A stretch of DNA of 64,000 bases, taken from the NCBI RefSeq assembly GCF_000336995.1, contig NZ_AOJI01000017.1:348932-412931 (forward strand). Reading direction: 5' to 3'. Source of the stretch: Halorubrum aidingense JCM 13560. Lineage in GTDB: Archaea; Halobacteriota; Halobacteria; Halobacteriales; Haloferacaceae. Below the pieces are notes generated by a model, which ran no database searches, had not been told where the DNA came from, and saw nothing but the letters and a program-made list of their open reading frames with translations. The position numbers and the translations under genes are program-made. This document shows positions 1 through 13,036 of the stretch, in pieces. Within the stretch, counting starts at the first letter, position 1. The number at the start of each line of letters is the position of its first letter.

Positions 1-2743
1 ACTGGAACACGTCTTGCACGTTGATCTCGTCGTTCTCGGCGTCGTAGTGGTTGATCTCGGTCAGCGACTTGTTCCGGCGGACCTTCTTGCCCTGGACTCG
101 CGTCGACGTCTGGACGGAGACCAGATCGAGGGCGGTGAACATCGTTTTCGAGACGTTGATCGGGTCCGTGGTGAACCGCTTGAGCACCTCGCCGACGGAG
201 TCGGCGTGGAACGTGGTGTAGGTTGTGTGGCCCGTCGACATGACCTGGAAGGCGGTGCGGCCCTCCTCGCCGCGGATCTCGCCCATCACGATGTAGTCGG
301 GACGCTGCCGAAGCGCGGCCTCCAGCAGGTCGAACTCGTCAATGTCGCCCTTGTCGTCGTCGGAGAAGGAGGGACGGGTCACCGACGCGATCCAGTTGCG
401 CTGCGGGAGTTCGACCTCGCGGGTGTCCTCGATCGAGACGATCTTGGCGTTCGAGGGGATGAACAGCGAGACGGCGTTCAGGCTCGTCGTCTTCCCCGAC
501 GCGGTCCCGCCGGCGAAGATCAGGCTCTTGTGGTTCTCGATGGAGAGCCAGAGGAACGCCATCTCCTCTAAGGAGAACGTCTTCCAGTTGATCAGATCGA
601 TCGGCGTGAAGGGGACGTCGTTGAACTGCCGGATCGTGTAGTTGGTCCCGTGATCGGACACCTCGCGACCGAGCGTGAGCTGGGCGCGGGAGCCGTCGGG
701 CAGGGTGGCGTCGACCTGCGGGCGGCGCTTCGAGATCCCCTTCCCGGAGCGCTGCGCGAGCTTCACGACGAAGTCGTCGAGCTCGTCGGTGCCGTGGTAG
801 ATGTTGGTGATGATCTGCTCGTAATCGGAGTGGTAGACGAACGCCGGCGAGTTGTACCCGTCACAGGAGATGTCCTCGACGTTGATGTCGTATTTGATCG
901 GGTCGATCCGCTCGTAGCCGATGAAGTCCCGTTTGAGGTAGTACAGCAGCTTCTCGACCTGATGCTCCGAGAGCGTCTCCGGGTCCTCCGCCAACACCGC
1001 CGGCTCGGGTCGCGCGAGGATCCGCGGCGGGGTCGGGCTCGCCTCGATTGGCGGCTCGTAGCCGAGCGACTCGGCGATCCGACCCACGACCCCCTCAGTA
1101 ACGTCGAACCCGAACCGGTCGGCGAGGTCGTCCGCGAGGTCGTGGACGAGCCCGCGACCGTCCTCCGGCCGGTCGTACAGATCGTATCGGTCGAGCAGCG
1201 TCAGCGTCTCGTCGACGATGACCTCCTTGCGGAACGCCTCGTCGCCGCCCGCGATCGACTCGTCGGCGTACTTGATCGACGTTCGGAGCTTCCCGGTGAG
1301 GAACTCGACGAGGTCGGTCTCGATCTCGGTGCGATACGGCTGGACCGCGTAGTACTTGACCTCGTTCTCCTTCGTCGACCGGAACACCATCACGAACGCG
1401 TACGGCTTGTTCACCCAGTAGCGCTCGATCTCGGAGAAGTGCGTCTTCTTCGCCATCGGGACGGCCTTCTCCAGGTCGTACCGATTCGCGAGCGTCGTGT
1501 GGCCGTCGTCCGTCGAGAAGAACGCGTCCTCGTCGACCTCGGGGTTGACGTTCACCGTGCGCTCGTCGACCAGCTCGGCGAGGTCGGCCGCGGCGTTGCC
1601 GCCGGCGCCCAGCAGGTCCTCGGTCCGGTCGGGGTCGAACCCGAGGGCTTCGGTCTTGTCCTCATGAGTGAACGAGAGCGGCTCCTCTTCCCCCGCTTCG
1701 TTTGTTTCGGTCGGGGGGTTCCCCTCCTCGTCGAGGAAGTACTCGTCGCGGTAGTCATCCCACGTGTAGTACCCTTTGAGCACCGGCACCTCGTAGAGGT
1801 TGTACCGGGCAGCGCACAGGTCCCACAGGGCGTCTCCGACCGCCGCCGCCGCGGTCGCACGGAACGCCGTCTCGCTCGGGTCGAAGCCGAGGAACTCGCT
1901 CGGGTCCACGTCGACGCGAGCCCACTCCTCGGTCGTCGGCGCCCGCCGCGGAACGGTCTCCACGTCGGCGCCGGCGGCGACGACCGTGCCCGCGACGCCG
2001 ACGCCGTTCACGTCGGCGACCGGGGAGGCGGCGAGCTCTGAGACGGCGGGCTCTGAGACAGCGGAGTCGCCGGGCTCGACCGCCGCGGTGGTCCCCGCTT
2101 CCGCAGTCTCGCGCTCCGTCTCGTCCTCTTCACCCACGTCGTCCCCCTCGTCATCCTCACCCACGTCGTCCCCCTCGTCATCCTCACCCACGTCGTCCCC
2201 CTCGTCATCCTCACCCACGTCGTCCCCCTCGTCATCCTCACCCACGTCGTCTTCGCCCGTCGGCGCACCGTCGCCCTCACCCTCTTCCGCATTCTCACCG
2301 GCTTCCGCGTCGCGGTCGCCCTGCGAATCTCGTTCGAGAGGCTCAGTGTCCCCCGATCGCGCGGTGATGTTCGTCTCGCCGTCGGCGACGACCGCGCGCC
2401 CGTCGAGCACGACGTCCCCGCGGCCGACGACGAGGGTTCCGGCCTCGGGCGTGCCGTGGCCGGGGACAGACGTGTCGCCGTCGGCCTCGAACGCCTCGTC
2501 GATACCGTCGGCGCGGACGATTGCGGGCGCCCCGTCCGGGAGGTGAACGCGCACCGCGCTCGCCGGCACCGTCGGTGCCTCTCCGATGTCGTCGTACAGC
2601 GCCGCCGCAGCGTCCTCGCGTCCGCGATCGCGGAGGAACGACCGCCACGAGTACCGGCCCAGCGAGACCGGCGGATCGGACGCCGAGGCACCCGCCGCGT
2701 CGTCGGGAGACGGGGGCGAACGCTCGGCGTCCTCAGTAGCCAT
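1..2743 (-). CDS. Type IV pilus / type II secretion ATPase, PilB family (3' end cut by window)
   Basis: This is a secretion-type ATPase that would power assembly of an archaeal type IV pilus-like structure from the cytoplasmic face of the membrane. About 914 codons lie in the window; the C-terminus runs off the left edge. The first ~260 residues are a low-complexity acidic region with a tandem repeat (about residues 165-204). The conserved motor follows: a YWVNKPYAFV segment, DISCDGYNSPAFVYH, TLPDGSRAQLTLG, Walker A GGTASGKTTS near residue 745, an IEDTREVELP stretch, and a GEIRGEEGRTAFQ/STGHTTYTTFHAD motif typical of VirB11/PilB ATPases. ATG at 2743 was chosen as the first start. It is a paralogue of the pilB at 43536-45272 but with a far longer acidic N-terminal extension. 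The membrane partner, a PilC, should lie beyond the left edge. Confidence 0.93.
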   Translation of the reverse strand, partial: MATEDAERSPPSPDDAAGASASDPPVSLGRYSWRSFLRDRGREDAAAALYDDIGEAPTVPASAVRVHLPDGAPAIVRADGIDEAFEADGDTSVPGHGTPEAGTLVVGRGDVVLDGRAVVADGETNITARSGDTEPLERDSQGDRDAEAGENAEEGEGDGAPTGEDDVGEDDEGDDVGEDDEGDDVGEDDEGDDVGEDDEGDDVGEEDETERETAEAGTTAAVEPGDSAVSEPAVSELAASPVADVNGVGVAGTVVAAGADVETVPRRAPTTEEWARVDVDPSEFLGFDPSETAFRATAAAAVGDALWDLCAARYNLYEVPVLKGYYTWDDYRDEYFLDEEGNPPTETNEAGEEEPLSFTHEDKTEALGFDPDRTEDLLGAGGNAAADLAELVDERTVNVNPEVDEDAFFSTDDGHTTLANRYDLEKAVPMAKKTHFSEIERYWVNKPYAFVMVFRSTKENEVKYYAVQPYRTEIETDLVEFLTGKLRTSIKYADESIAGGDEAFRKEVIVDETLTLLDRYDLYDRPEDGRGLVHDLADDLADRFGFDVTEGVVGRIAESLGYEPPIEASPTPPRILARPEPAVLAEDPETLSEHQVEKLLYYLKRDFIGYERIDPIKYDINVEDISCDGYNSPAFVYHSDYEQIITNIYHGTDELDDFVVKLAQRSGKGISKRRPQVDATLPDGSRAQLTLGREVSDHGTNYTIRQFNDVPFTPIDLINWKTFSLEEMAFLWLSIENHKSLIFAGGTASGKTTSLNAVSLFIPSNAKIVSIEDTREVELPQRNWIASVTRPSFSDDDKGDIDEFDLLEAALRQRPDYIVMGEIRGEEGRTAFQVMSTGHTTYTTFHADSVGEVLKRFTTDPINVSKTMFTALDLVSVQTSTRVQGKKVRRNKSLTEINHYDAENDEINVQDVFQ
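2131..2251. repeat. 27-bp tandem repeat coding an acidic peptide
   Basis: Four complete and one partial copy of a 27-bp unit (cacccacgtcgtccccctcg plus seven bases) sit inside the PilB-like gene. Read on the minus strand each unit gives the nonapeptide GEDDEGDDV. The copies look identical, which points to recent expansion by slippage or unequal recombination, and the array keeps the reading frame. Confidence 0.95.
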
Positions 2744-2838
2744 ACGTGCGGCAATGATTCGCCCGTTGAAAAAGGTGTCTAGCAAAAACCCGGGAGTGAT
2801 AATCGATCGTCTCGACGGGGTTGTCTGCCGACTGACGG

Positions 2839-2846
2839 TTTTTAAG
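2839..2846 (+). promoter_or_regulatory. TATA box for the DUF1405 gene
   Basis: TTTTTAAG lies 25-32 bases before the GTG start at 2871. This is the archaeal TATA position for a transcript that begins at or next to the start codon, and it supports choosing that GTG. Confidence 0.6.
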
Positions 2847-2870
2847 GTCGACGGGTGCGGAACGGACGAT

Positions 2871-3587
2871 GTGACGCCACCAGACCGCCCCCCGATCGGA
2901 CGATCGATTCGGCGCTCCATCCGACGCCTCCGCGATCCGACGATCCGCGGGCGCGTTCGCGCGGCGGTCGCCGCGGAACTGCTCGGAACGCCGCGGAGCC
3001 TCGGCGTCGTCCTCGTGCTCACCGGGTTCATGTTCGCGGTGGGCGTCGGGTACTACGCGCCGACCGCCGGGTCGGTCCCCCCGTGGCTGTGGCCGCTGTA
3101 CGCGGACTCCGCCGTCGCCGTCGCGCTCGGTGCAGTCGTGTTGCTCCGTCTCGTCCCGACGGTCAGGGCCGGGGAGCCAGTCACCGCCGACGAGCCGGGT
3201 TCCGCGTCGCTCGCGTACCTCCACACGCTGGCGTTCGTCTGGCTGGTCCAGTTCGGGCTCTGGCCGCTCGTCTCGTTGAACCTCGCGTTCGACGCGTACG
3301 TCGCCGCGCCCGACGCGTGGATCTACTACTGGGGCGTGCTCGGCACGCACCTCTGTTTCGTCGGGCTAGCGCTGTTGTTTCCCGCGTTCGGACGGACCAG
3401 CCGCGGTGCGCTGACGCTCGCGCTGGCGCTCGTCGTCGTCAACGTCGTCGTCGACTACGGGTTCGGCTACCACCCGCCGCTCCTGTACGAGCCCGGCCCC
3501 CCGTTGGCGGGCGCGACGCTCGCGATCGGCGTCGGCTCGGTGTGGCTCGCTGGGCGATCGTTCCGGCGGCTGAACGGGAGCGAGTGA
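2871..3587 (+). CDS. DUF1405 family multi-pass membrane protein
   Basis: An integral membrane protein of 238 residues with about six or seven hydrophobic segments. The pattern (PPWLWPLYADS near residue 70, HTLAFVWLVQFGLWPLV mid-protein, and a polar GYHPPLLYEPGPP loop before the last helix) fits the DUF1405 family of haloarchaea and Bacillus YpjA. Its function is unknown. A longer in-frame reading upstream exists, but GTG 2871 is preferred because a TATA box sits 25-32 bases ahead and the extension is Arg-rich and out of character. It is divergent from the PilB-type gene. Confidence 0.8.
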   Translation: MTPPDRPPIGRSIRRSIRRLRDPTIRGRVRAAVAAELLGTPRSLGVVLVLTGFMFAVGVGYYAPTAGSVPPWLWPLYADSAVAVALGAVVLLRLVPTVRAGEPVTADEPGSASLAYLHTLAFVWLVQFGLWPLVSLNLAFDAYVAAPDAWIYYWGVLGTHLCFVGLALLFPAFGRTSRGALTLALALVVVNVVVDYGFGYHPPLLYEPGPPLAGATLAIGVGSVWLAGRSFRRLNGSE

Positions 3588-3622
3588 AGACCGGTCGTGC
3601 CCGTCTTGACCGAAGTAAAATA

Positions 3623-3644
3623 CGGGCACGGCGGGATTCGAACC
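3623..3644 (-). repeat. Partial copy of the tRNA-Arg 3' end (integration scar)
   Basis: These 22 bases are identical to 3729-3750, the T-arm/acceptor 3' end of the adjacent tRNA-Arg, including the T-loop. The copy stops inside the T-arm and lies 106 bases away in the same orientation. Such 3'-end duplications are what site-specific integration into a tRNA leaves behind. The ~84 bases between the copies hold no gene. Confidence 0.85.
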
Positions 3645-3728
3645 TCAGTCACTCCGCTCGCTGTGCTCGCTCGTTCCCTACTTCGAATCTCGCTTATGCC
3701 GCTACTGCTTCACTTCGCTCGCAGATAG

Positions 3729-3801
3729 CGGGCACGGCGGGATTCGAACCCGCGATCGAGAGGTTAGGAACCTCTCGCCCTGTCCGCTAGGCCACGTGCC
3801 C
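3729..3801 (-). tRNA. tRNA-Arg (anticodon CCT)
   Basis: On the minus strand the 73-nt cloverleaf has a perfect 7-bp acceptor stem (GGGCACG/CGTGCCC), a D-arm GCCT...GGGC, an anticodon stem AGAGG/CCTCT with loop TTCCTAA giving anticodon CCT, a T-arm GCGGG-TTCGAAT-CCCGC and discriminator G. No CCA is encoded. It reads AGG codons. Confidence 0.97.
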
Positions 3802-3851
3802 AGGAGTGCAGAAAACGTGTCGTCGCGGGTCGATCGGCGCCGCGGAGCCGG

Positions 3852-4133
3852 TTACGCGCTCGTCTCTTTCTCGGTTTCGAGCTCGTCGTCGTCCTCGTCG
3901 AGCGTCGCGTCGTCGTCCTCCTCGAGCGCCGCGTCGTCCTCGTCGGTCTGCATCTGTTTCAGTTCGTCCTCGACCTCCTCGCGGCCCTTCTTAAACTCGC
4001 CCATCGCTTGGCCGGTCGACCGTGCGAGTTTCGGGATCTTGTTCGCGCCGAACAGAAGGACCAGAACGAGCAGGATGATGAGGAGCTCCGGGCCCGCCGG
4101 GATACCGCCGATCAGTGGAATCGCGCTTGCCAT
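3852..4133 (-). CDS. tatA: Sec-independent (twin-arginine) translocase subunit TatA
   Basis: The 93-residue protein has a short N-terminus, one membrane helix at about residues 15-33, then the TatA hinge FGANKIPKLA and an amphipathic helix (GQAMGEFKKGREEVEDELKQ), followed by an acidic Glu/Asp tail typical of haloarchaeal TatA. TatA oligomers form the pore that moves folded proteins with RR signal peptides; haloarchaea send much of their secretome this way, and the lipoprotein at 6905-7294 is a probable client. CTATAATC (minus strand, 4159-4166) lies 26-33 bases upstream and may be its TATA box. Confidence 0.95.
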   Translation of the reverse strand: MASAIPLIGGIPAGPELLIILLVLVLLFGANKIPKLARSTGQAMGEFKKGREEVEDELKQMQTDEDDAALEEDDDATLDEDDDELETEKETSA

Positions 4134-4292
4134 CTCTATACCGGAGTAGCCCTGTGGCGATTATAGTCTTTTTGCCTCGGTGAGCCTACCGCAGACGCCG
4201 AATGCACAGCCGACACACCCGCCAGCCGCGGGGTTCTCCTCGCTCGCAGTCGCCGTCGAAACCGTGATACCTCTCCGCGGGCACCGATCGGT

Positions 4293-4760
4293 ATGCCACG
4301 CGTTGGCGATACCGCACCGACGTTTACCGCCTCGCTCGTGAACGGCGATATCGAACCGTTCGACCTCGCCGAGCACCTCGGCGACGAACCGGTCGTGCTC
4401 GCCTTCTTCCCGGCCGCGTTCTCGAACACCTGCACCGACGAGATGGCGGCGCTTCGCGACGAGTTCGACCGCGACGGCGCCGCCCTCTTCGGGGTGAGCA
4501 CCGACCTCCCGCACGCGCTCGCGGCCTATCGGGCGCAGTACGATCTCCCCTTTGCGCTCGTCGGCGACCCCGACCACCGCGCGATCGAGGCGTACGACGT
4601 GATCGAGGACTTCGAGCACTACGGGGTCGAGACCGTCGCCCAGCGAGCGGTGTTCGTGATCGACGCCGACGGCGTCGTGACGTACCGCTGGCTCGCGAAC
4701 ACCGCCGGACAAGAACCCGACTACGACGCGCTCGCCGAGGCGGTCGCGGACGCGAACTGA
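4293..4760 (+). CDS. Peroxiredoxin (AhpC/TSA redoxin family)
   Basis: A 155-residue thioredoxin-fold peroxidase that would reduce hydrogen peroxide or organic hydroperoxides. The N-terminal GDTAPTFTA motif opens the redoxin domain. The peroxidatic cysteine is C47 in FPAAFSNTCTDEM, where the usual PxxxTxxC loop is modified to a BCP-like form. A further motif, AVFVIDADGVVTYRW, is typical of the family. No second conserved cysteine is seen, so it may be a 1-Cys type. It lies between tatA and the acyl-CoA synthetase and is probably transcribed alone. Confidence 0.88.
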   Translation: MPRVGDTAPTFTASLVNGDIEPFDLAEHLGDEPVVLAFFPAAFSNTCTDEMAALRDEFDRDGAALFGVSTDLPHALAAYRAQYDLPFALVGDPDHRAIEAYDVIEDFEHYGVETVAQRAVFVIDADGVVTYRWLANTAGQEPDYDALAEAVADAN

Positions 4761-4795
4761 ACCGGCAGAGCCGACGGACCGGTCGCGCCCCGTGC

Positions 4796-6853
4796 TCAGA
4801 TCGGGTCGCGAAGCCCCTCCAGGGCCTCCGGGTTCTCCATCGAGGAGAGGTCGCCCGGGTCCTCGTCGTTGTACACCGACTCGATCGCGCGCCGGATGAT
4901 CTTCCCGGACTGCGTCTTCGGGAAGGCGTCGACGAACAGCAGCTCGCGCGGGCGGAATGGCTTCCCGTGCTCCTCGCCGACCAGGGTCCGAAGCTCTTCG
5001 CGGAGGTCGTCGGTCGGCTCGACGCCGGGTTCGAGGACGACGTACGCGACGACTGCGGTCCCCGTGGTGTCGTCCGGAACGCCGACGGCGGCAGCCTGAT
5101 TGACCGCGTCGTGGTCGATGAGCACGCCTTCGATCTCGGCGGGGCCGACCTTCCGACCCGCGACGTTGAGCGCGTCGTCGGCCCGCCCGTGGAGGAACCA
5201 GAAGCCGTCGTCGTCTCTCTGCGCGAAGTCGCCGTGGTCCCACAGGTCCTCCCACGTCGACCAGTACTCCTCGAGGTAGCGCTCGTCGCCGGACCACAGC
5301 GACTTCGTCATCGACGGACAGGAGTCGCGAGCGACGAGGAATCCTCGTTCACCGGACGCCTTGATCGACTCACCGGTCTCGTCGACGATGTCGATCGCCA
5401 TCCCGAGCCCCGGTCCGCCGAGCGTGCACGGTTTCAGCGGCTGGTTCGGCATCGGCATCAGGAAACAGCCGCAGATCTCCGTGCCGCCGGAGATGTTGAT
5501 GATCGGGCACTCGCCGCCGCCGATCGCGTCGTGGAACCACTGCCACGACTCGGGGTCCCACGGCTCGCCGGTCGACCCGAGAATCCGGAGGCTCGACAGG
5601 TCGTGGTCGTCGACCCACTGGTCGCCGTGTTTCCGGAGCGCGCGGATCGCGGTCGGCGAGATGCCGAACTGGGTGATTCCGTGACGGTCGATCATCTCCC
5701 AGAACCGGTCCGGCTGCGGGTGGTCGGGCGCGCCCTCGTACATCACCACCGTCCCGCCGAACGCGTGGTTGCCGATCAGCGTCCACGGCCCCATCATCCA
5801 GCCGATGTCGGAGACCCAGAAGAACCGGTCCGCGGGCTTCTGGTCGAACCCGAAGTGGATCTCCTTGGCGCACTGCGTCAGGACTCCGGCGTGGGTGTGA
5901 ACGATCCCTTTCGGGGTCCCGGTCGTCCCGGAGGAGTACAGCAACATGGACTCCTGGTCGCTCGGGAGGCGTTTCGTCTCGTAGCTCGGCGACTGCGACG
6001 CGACCGCGTCGGTCCACGTCACGTCCCGGTCGTCGTTCCACGGAACCGGCTCGTCGGCGTCCCCGTCGGGCGTCGCCCCGAGCCGGTCGTAGACGACGGT
6101 GTGTTCGATCTGACCGGCCTCGTCGATGGCGGCGTCCGCAGCCTCTTTCAGCCGCACCTCGCTTCCCCGGCGGTAGAAGCCGTCGCCGGTGAACAGCACC
6201 GACGGCTCCGCGTCGTCGATGCGGGTCGCCGTCGCCTCCGTGCCGAAGCCGGAGAAGATCGGGACGGCAATCGCGCCGACCTTCAGGCACCCGTAAAGAA
6301 TCGAGACGACTTCGGGCACCATCGGCATGTAGAGCCCGACGGTGTCGCCCGTCTCGACCCCGACGGAGTCGAGATAGTTGGCGACGCGGTTGCTGTCGCG
6401 GGCCAGTTCGTGGAACGTGATCTCGCGGACGTCGCCCGGTTCGCCCTCCCAGATCAGCGCGACCCGGTTGCGAGTCGGCGAGTCGACCGCGGCGTGTCTG
6501 TCGACGACGTTGTGCGCGACGTTGATCTCGCCGCCGGGGTACCAGTCGGAGAACTGCGGCCCCTCGCTGTCGTCACCGGACTGCGTCCGGTTGCCCGCGG
6601 AGCTCCGCTCCGCGCTGTCGCGGACCGCGTCGTAATCGGTGTAAAACTCGATGTCGAGGTAGTCGACGATCTCGTCCCAGAACCAGTCGACGCCGGAGGC
6701 CGGCTCGCCCTCGACGTCCGAGGTGGTCCGGGCGATCAGTTCCTCGTAGTCGTCGATGCCGTACTCGCGCATGAACGCCGCGACGTTCGTCGCCTCGGCG
6801 AACGCCTCGGTTGGTTCGTGTACGACTTCGGTTATCCCCTCGTACTCGTCCAT
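4796..6853 (-). CDS. AMP-forming acyl-CoA synthetase (acetyl-CoA synthetase-like)
   Basis: This 685-residue enzyme of the ANL superfamily would activate a carboxylic acid with ATP and CoA through an acyl-adenylate. It shows the AMP-binding loop YSSGTTGTPKG, the GTEICGCFL region, and the C-terminal lysine motif KTQSGKIIRRAI. An extra N-terminal domain with a GVDWFWDEIVDYLDIEFYTDY stretch matches the ACS N-terminal cap of acetyl/propionyl-CoA synthetases. The substrate cannot be fixed from sequence; acetate, propionate or another short acid is likely. The gene stands alone on the minus strand. Confidence 0.9.
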   Translation of the reverse strand: MDEYEGITEVVHEPTEAFAEATNVAAFMREYGIDDYEELIARTTSDVEGEPASGVDWFWDEIVDYLDIEFYTDYDAVRDSAERSSAGNRTQSGDDSEGPQFSDWYPGGEINVAHNVVDRHAAVDSPTRNRVALIWEGEPGDVREITFHELARDSNRVANYLDSVGVETGDTVGLYMPMVPEVVSILYGCLKVGAIAVPIFSGFGTEATATRIDDAEPSVLFTGDGFYRRGSEVRLKEAADAAIDEAGQIEHTVVYDRLGATPDGDADEPVPWNDDRDVTWTDAVASQSPSYETKRLPSDQESMLLYSSGTTGTPKGIVHTHAGVLTQCAKEIHFGFDQKPADRFFWVSDIGWMMGPWTLIGNHAFGGTVVMYEGAPDHPQPDRFWEMIDRHGITQFGISPTAIRALRKHGDQWVDDHDLSSLRILGSTGEPWDPESWQWFHDAIGGGECPIINISGGTEICGCFLMPMPNQPLKPCTLGGPGLGMAIDIVDETGESIKASGERGFLVARDSCPSMTKSLWSGDERYLEEYWSTWEDLWDHGDFAQRDDDGFWFLHGRADDALNVAGRKVGPAEIEGVLIDHDAVNQAAAVGVPDDTTGTAVVAYVVLEPGVEPTDDLREELRTLVGEEHGKPFRPRELLFVDAFPKTQSGKIIRRAIESVYNDEDPGDLSSMENPEALEGLRDPI

Positions 6854-6904
6854 TCTACGTCCGTGTTTCCGCGGAGATAGTAAGTAACTTTCCTGAATGA
6901 TTCG

Positions 6905-7294
6905 CTACCGCGGCTCGACGCACTCGCCGGCGACCGCGACGGTTCGATCGGTATCGACGGCGACCGTCCCGTCGAACAGGCCGCAGACCGAAGCGTCCCA
7001 CGCGAGCCGTCCCTCCCAGTCGTCGCCCGTCACGGTGACCTCGTGGCGACCGGTTCCGCCGACGGTCGCCTCGAACGCGCGGGCGACGCCGACGTCGACG
7101 CGCTCGGAGCGCTCCGCATATATCGTTCCGTCGTCGCCGCGGACGACCACCTTCACGTCGACGGGGGCGTCGCCGTCGCTTCGCACCGTCAGATCGAGTC
7201 GACCGGGTTCGGCCTCTCCGAGCCCGAGGCATCCCGAGATTGCTCCCGCGGTCACGGTCGCGGCCGCCGCCGTGAGGAGTTCGCGTCGATCCAT
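6905..7294 (-). CDS. Tat-exported lipoprotein, function unknown
   Basis: A 129-residue secreted protein. Its N-terminus MDRRELLTAAAATVTAGA is a twin-arginine signal, followed by a lipobox ending GAISGC, so the mature protein should be lipid-anchored at the cysteine on the cell surface. The rest is beta-rich, with DLTVRSDGDAPVDVKVVV and HEVTVTGDDWEGRL, suggesting an immunoglobulin-like fold. ATG 7294 was preferred over a longer upstream reading because it places RR immediately after the start. No enzyme motif is visible. Confidence 0.75.
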   Translation of the reverse strand: MDRRELLTAAAATVTAGAISGCLGLGEAEPGRLDLTVRSDGDAPVDVKVVVRGDDGTIYAERSERVDVGVARAFEATVGGTGRHEVTVTGDDWEGRLAWDASVCGLFDGTVAVDTDRTVAVAGECVEPR

Positions 7295-7455
7295 GGAGAA
7301 GAGTCGTCGCCCCGAGGTTTGAATCCCGCCCACACGACCGTTCGAACGCGGACGGCGCAGGTCACGACAGAAAAACACCTGAATCGAGACGGACGCGTCG
7401 CGTCCGGGCGACTCGTTCGGGACGCCTATTGGGCGTCCACGTCGCGGTCGACCGG

Positions 7456-12026
<4,571 letters not shown>

Positions 12027-12932
12027 CTACGTACCCGAGGTTCGAACGACCCGCCGCACGCGGTCCATCGCCGCGGTCCGGAACTCGTCTCGGTCCACGG
12101 CGACGGCGAAAGCTGCCTCGCCGCCGAACCCGACCGGCGTCTCGCGGGCGACCGACTCGACGACCCGATCCGCGATAGGGCCGATCGCGGGCGGGTCGCC
12201 GCCGCGCCCCGCCGAATCGACTGCTCGGTCGACTCGCGCCCGAGTCACGTACCGTGCCACTATCTCGTCGAGGGCGTCGAGTTCGTCCGATGCCGACCGG
12301 TCGATCGGATCCGAAGCCGGAGCGCTCGCGTCTTCCGACGCATCGGCGTGGTCCGGAGTGATCCTCCCGCGCCCGCCGCGCTTGTTCCGGACGACGACGC
12401 CCGCGGCCGGGCCGTCGCGCCACGCCGATTCCGGGATTCGGTACGCTTCCGGGTCGAAGTCGCGCGCGTTCCGCTCGCGTTCGACGACGGTGATCGGGTC
12501 GAGTCCGACGCCCTCGAAGATCGCCGCGGCGGCGTCGGGCGGGCGGAACGCGCCTCCGGCCGTGGCGGCCTCGTCCGACCACACGTCGGTTCCGAGAAAC
12601 GGCGGCAGTCGCTCCCAGTCGTACTCGGTCCCGCGGTAGTGCGGTGCCACGCCGAAGAAGACGACGCCGGCGGGGTCGTCGACGCTCGCTCGGAGCGCCT
12701 CGCGGTCGAACCGCTCGCGGACGTGTCGAACCGCGGGCCGGAGCGCGAGCGGCACGGCGTCGAAAGACTCGTAGATCGTCTCGGGATCGCCGAATCGGAG
12801 GAGCCCCGACTCGTCCATCCGGACCCGGAGGCCCGTCCCGTCGATCAGTTCGAGCAGCCAGAGGTGCCCGGAGAGCAAGTCGTCGGGGGCGTCCGGACCG
12901 AGAACGTTCGGAAGCGGTGGGAACGAGCGCAT
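12027..12932 (-). CDS. RNA ligase-like nucleotidyltransferase-fold protein lacking the catalytic lysine
   Basis: This 301-residue protein resembles Rnl2/DRB0094-type ligases in motif order, which is my reading rather than a database match. Residues 28-34 read ELIDGTG, where a ligase has E-K-x-D-G-T-N, so the AMP-accepting lysine is replaced by L29. FFG (92-94) occupies motif III, LGTDVW (114-118) resembles the IIIa region, and AGVVVRNK (177-184) corresponds to motif IV EGVVIR with the glutamate lost. A spacer of about 30 acidic/Ser residues precedes a C-terminal helical part. It is probably not an active ligase and may bind RNA or nucleotides. It lies 84 bases upstream of gyrB on the same strand. 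Confidence 0.6.
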   Translation of the reverse strand: MRSFPPLPNVLGPDAPDDLLSGHLWLLELIDGTGLRVRMDESGLLRFGDPETIYESFDAVPLALRPAVRHVRERFDREALRASVDDPAGVVFFGVAPHYRGTEYDWERLPPFLGTDVWSDEAATAGGAFRPPDAAAAIFEGVGLDPITVVERERNARDFDPEAYRIPESAWRDGPAAGVVVRNKRGGRGRITPDHADASEDASAPASDPIDRSASDELDALDEIVARYVTRARVDRAVDSAGRGGDPPAIGPIADRVVESVARETPVGFGGEAAFAVAVDRDEFRTAAMDRVRRVVRTSGT

Positions 12933-13036
12933 GGTGTCGCGCGTGGAGGTATCGCGTCAGTGCGGGTAGGTGCTGCGGTCGACCCGTGTGTCCCGTTCCC
13001 ACAGCTACAAGCCGCGTCCGGACATATCGGGGCGCA

